NCBI GenBank assembly: GCA_021776885.1
Contig: JAJFFA010000424.1
Coordinates: forward strand, 1 to 10,102
DNA: 10,102 nucleotides
From: Planctomycetota bacterium
GTDB lineage: Bacteria; Planctomycetota; UBA1135; GCA-002686595
Direction: 5' to 3'
The position numbers and the translations under genes are program-made. Positions 8,874-10,102 of the stretch are shown here, piece after piece. The first letter of the stretch is position 1. Every line of letters begins with the position of its first letter. The notes beneath the pieces are model-generated. The model saw nothing but the letters and a program-made list of their open reading frames with translations, did not search any database and had not been told where the DNA came from.

Positions 8874-8960
8874 CTGCTTGGACTGCTCTGGGGGCGCGCG
8901 AGTCCGGAGCGCGGCCCGGTGGGAAGGGGCGCAACTCGCTGCGTTCGCTGCGAATAGAAC

Positions 8961-8996
8961 GGTGGATCGTTGGCGAGGGTGCACCAACGACCCACC
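8961..8996. promoter_or_regulatory. 13-bp imperfect inverted repeat, strong hairpin of unknown role
   Basis: GGTGGATCGTTGG (8961-8973) and CCAACGACCCACC (8984-8996) pair over 13 positions with one A-C mismatch, separated by a 10-nt loop. The loop region includes the self-complementary octamer GGTGCACC (8978-8985). This is the longest inverted repeat I can find in the window outside genes. It lies 104 bp past the upstream stop and 169 bp before the glycosyltransferase start. It could act as an operator, a leader RNA element or part of a small RNA. No T run follows, so a simple terminator is less likely. Confidence 0.6.
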
Positions 8997-9164
8997 AAGC
9001 TTCCCCTGAGGAAGCAACCGATTCCGTTACCGTGGCCCCCCCGGGCGCGGATCTGGTATCGGGGAGCCCGCTCGGCTCCAATCCAACTAACGGTCGGTCC
9101 CGGCATTCTCTGAAGGGGCGACTCGGACATTTCTTCGCCCAGTCTCATCCATGCACCTCGATTG

Positions 9165-10102
9165 ATGCACACGGACGACGGCTCATCCCCGGCCCTGGGG
9201 CGAGGCGCCGGGGAGCTCTCCGAGCGTGGTCGCGGCGTGGTCCCCGGCAGGCCGATCCTGGCGCTGGGCGTTGCCTTCTGGCTGCTCTATGCGCTCGAAC
9301 TGGGGGCCCTGGCGGTCTTCGCCTCGTTTGGGTCATCGTACGAGAACGTGCCCGGCATGGTTTGTCTGCTCGTTTCGAGTGGTGCCTGGCTGGGGATGCT
9401 CGCATGCCTCGCGCGGGCCCCCCGCGGGGGCGCGGGGATGGCGAAGATCCTGCCCCTGGTGCTCGCGGCCATCCTCCTGCGCGGAGTCTGTCTCTCGGGC
9501 CCGGTCCTGCTCTCGGACGACCTGTACCGCTACGGGTGGGAGGGCGCCCTCACGGCCCAGGGGGACAGTCCCTACGCCCTCGCCCCCGCCGAGCTCAGCA
9601 CGCCCGAGCGCCAGGCCCTGCGCGACGCTCTGCCCGAGCTCCACGCGCGCATCAACCACCCCGAGATCCGCGCGGCGTATCCGCCCCTGGCCCAGGCGGC
9701 GTTCGCGGCGGTCGAGCGCGTCGCCCGCGGCCTGTTCGGGGCTGGAGAGGGCGGCCTCCTGTTCGCCCTCCGCCTGGCCTTTGCATGCTTTGATCTCGCC
9801 CTGCTCCTGCCCCTGGCGGTGCTCCTGCGCCGGCTCGGGAGACCCCCCGGCGCCCTCGCCGTCTGGGCCCTCTCGCCCCTGGCCGCCGTCGAGTTCGCGG
9901 GCTCCGGGCACTTCGACTCCCTCGCCCTCCTGCTGCTGCTCACGGGCCTGGCGGCGCTCCCCGGCCGCGCGACCCTCGGCTCCCTCGCCCTGGGAGCCGC
10001 GGGCGCGGTCAAACTGTTGCCCCTGGTCGCCCTGCCCTTCGCCCTGCGCGGGGGCAGGCTGATCCAGGGCGGGCTCGTCGCGGCTCTCGTGTTCTGCCTG
10101 CC
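9165..10102 (+). CDS. Polytopic GT-C-type glycosyltransferase (GT39/GT87/mannosyltransferase-like), 3' end outside window
   Basis: A membrane glycosyltransferase that probably moves a sugar from a polyprenyl-phosphate donor onto an envelope acceptor; donor and acceptor are unknown. The 312 visible residues begin with a polar 28-residue N-terminus. Transmembrane helices follow at about 31-52, 65-83 and 94-111. The first large extracytoplasmic loop carries the acidic pair Asp118-Asp119 in LLSDDLYRYGWEG, where GT-C enzymes have their catalytic acid. The loop continues with QGDSPYALAP (132-141) and AYPPLAQ (171-177), a signature of bacterial GT-C enzymes. Later come GSGHFDSLALLLLL (246-259) and the KLLPLVALPFAL helix (283-294). 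The protein runs off the right edge, so its length is unknown. The start ATG at 9165 overlaps the stop of a four-codon micro-ORF; no Shine-Dalgarno is seen. In-frame GTG at 9237 is a weaker alternative. The frame is firm; the subfamily is uncertain. Confidence 0.82.
   Translation, partial: MHTDDGSSPALGRGAGELSERGRGVVPGRPILALGVAFWLLYALELGALAVFASFGSSYENVPGMVCLLVSSGAWLGMLACLARAPRGGAGMAKILPLVLAAILLRGVCLSGPVLLSDDLYRYGWEGALTAQGDSPYALAPAELSTPERQALRDALPELHARINHPEIRAAYPPLAQAAFAAVERVARGLFGAGEGGLLFALRLAFACFDLALLLPLAVLLRRLGRPPGALAVWALSPLAAVEFAGSGHFDSLALLLLLTGLAALPGRATLGSLALGAAGAVKLLPLVALPFALRGGRLIQGGLVAALVFCL

Larger units (their letters stand above)
8858..9164. other. 307-bp non-coding gap before the glycosyltransferase gene
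   Basis: No reading frame here looks like protein. From about 8950 onward the composition is visibly less GC-rich than the flanking genes. The gap holds a small hairpin right after the upstream stop, a tandem 9-bp repeat (TCGCTGCGT then TCGCTGCGA, 8936-8953), a strong 13-bp hairpin (8961-8996) and a four-codon micro-ORF abutting the downstream start. I found no tRNA, SRP RNA or other known RNA signature, and no convincing -35/-10 pair. It may be a long 5' leader, a regulator-binding region or a small RNA locus. Confidence 0.5.

Noticed and set aside
8858..9010. Possible SRP (4.5S) RNA, because of GTCCGG and GGAAGC fragments
   Set aside because: The fragments are not arranged as the conserved apical loop of SRP RNA, and the intervening sequence does not fold that way.
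7814..9172. N-terminal extension of the fabI frame to 711 codons
   Set aside because: The frame stays open by chance opposite the helical-protein gene. FabI homology begins at about 7813, and the extension has no family resemblance.
9226..10062. A 278-codon plus-strand frame inside the glycosyltransferase gene
   Set aside because: It is Arg/Ser/Pro-rich with no motif. The frame starting at 9165 gives membrane helices and the SDDLYRY and YPPLAQ motifs.

Overview
The window is about 10 kb of very GC-rich, densely coding bacterial DNA. It carries seven ordinary chromosomal-type genes plus an eighth cut by the right edge. Several products have signal peptides or lipoprotein-like N-termini. One looks like an outer-membrane beta-barrel, so the host is probably a diderm (Gram-negative-type) bacterium. 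The gene mix and composition would fit a high-GC Planctomycetota, Myxococcota or similar lineage. This is inference only: there is no marker gene here that fixes the taxonomy. I see no tRNA, rRNA, CRISPR array, insertion sequence, integrase, phage gene or recognisable defence gene.

Layout, left to right: (1) a secreted S9C-type prolyl oligopeptidase on the minus strand, cut by the left edge before its catalytic His; (2) divergently, a 672-residue membrane protein in which a ZIP-family metal transporter is fused to an SO_0444-type (ArsP_1/DUF318-like) Cu/Zn efflux permease with a His/Asp-rich tail; (3) converging on it, a secreted protein of three tandem FKBP-type peptidyl-prolyl isomerase domains, the middle one degenerate; (4) divergently, an outer-membrane-like beta-rich protein; (5) on the same strand, a probable rhodanese lipoprotein; (6) converging on that, FabI, the enoyl-ACP reductase of fatty acid synthesis; (7) divergently, an unrecognised alpha-helical protein with TPR-like segments; (8) after a 307-bp non-coding gap, a GT-C-type polytopic glycosyltransferase cut by the right edge.

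The genes alternate in strand, so most are probably transcribed alone. Only genes 4 and 5 could share a message. Both convergent junctions (2/3 and 5/6) hold a short hairpin overlapping a stop codon, which suits shared bidirectional termination. Several genes act in the cell envelope (peptidase, metal transporter, isomerase, beta-barrel, rhodanese, glycosyltransferase), but I see no common pathway.

The strongest candidate for something new is the ZIP::SO_0444 fusion, which puts a putative metal uptake module and a putative efflux module in one chain. The next is a 13-bp imperfect hairpin in the gap before the glycosyltransferase gene. Nothing else looks like an undescribed multi-gene system.
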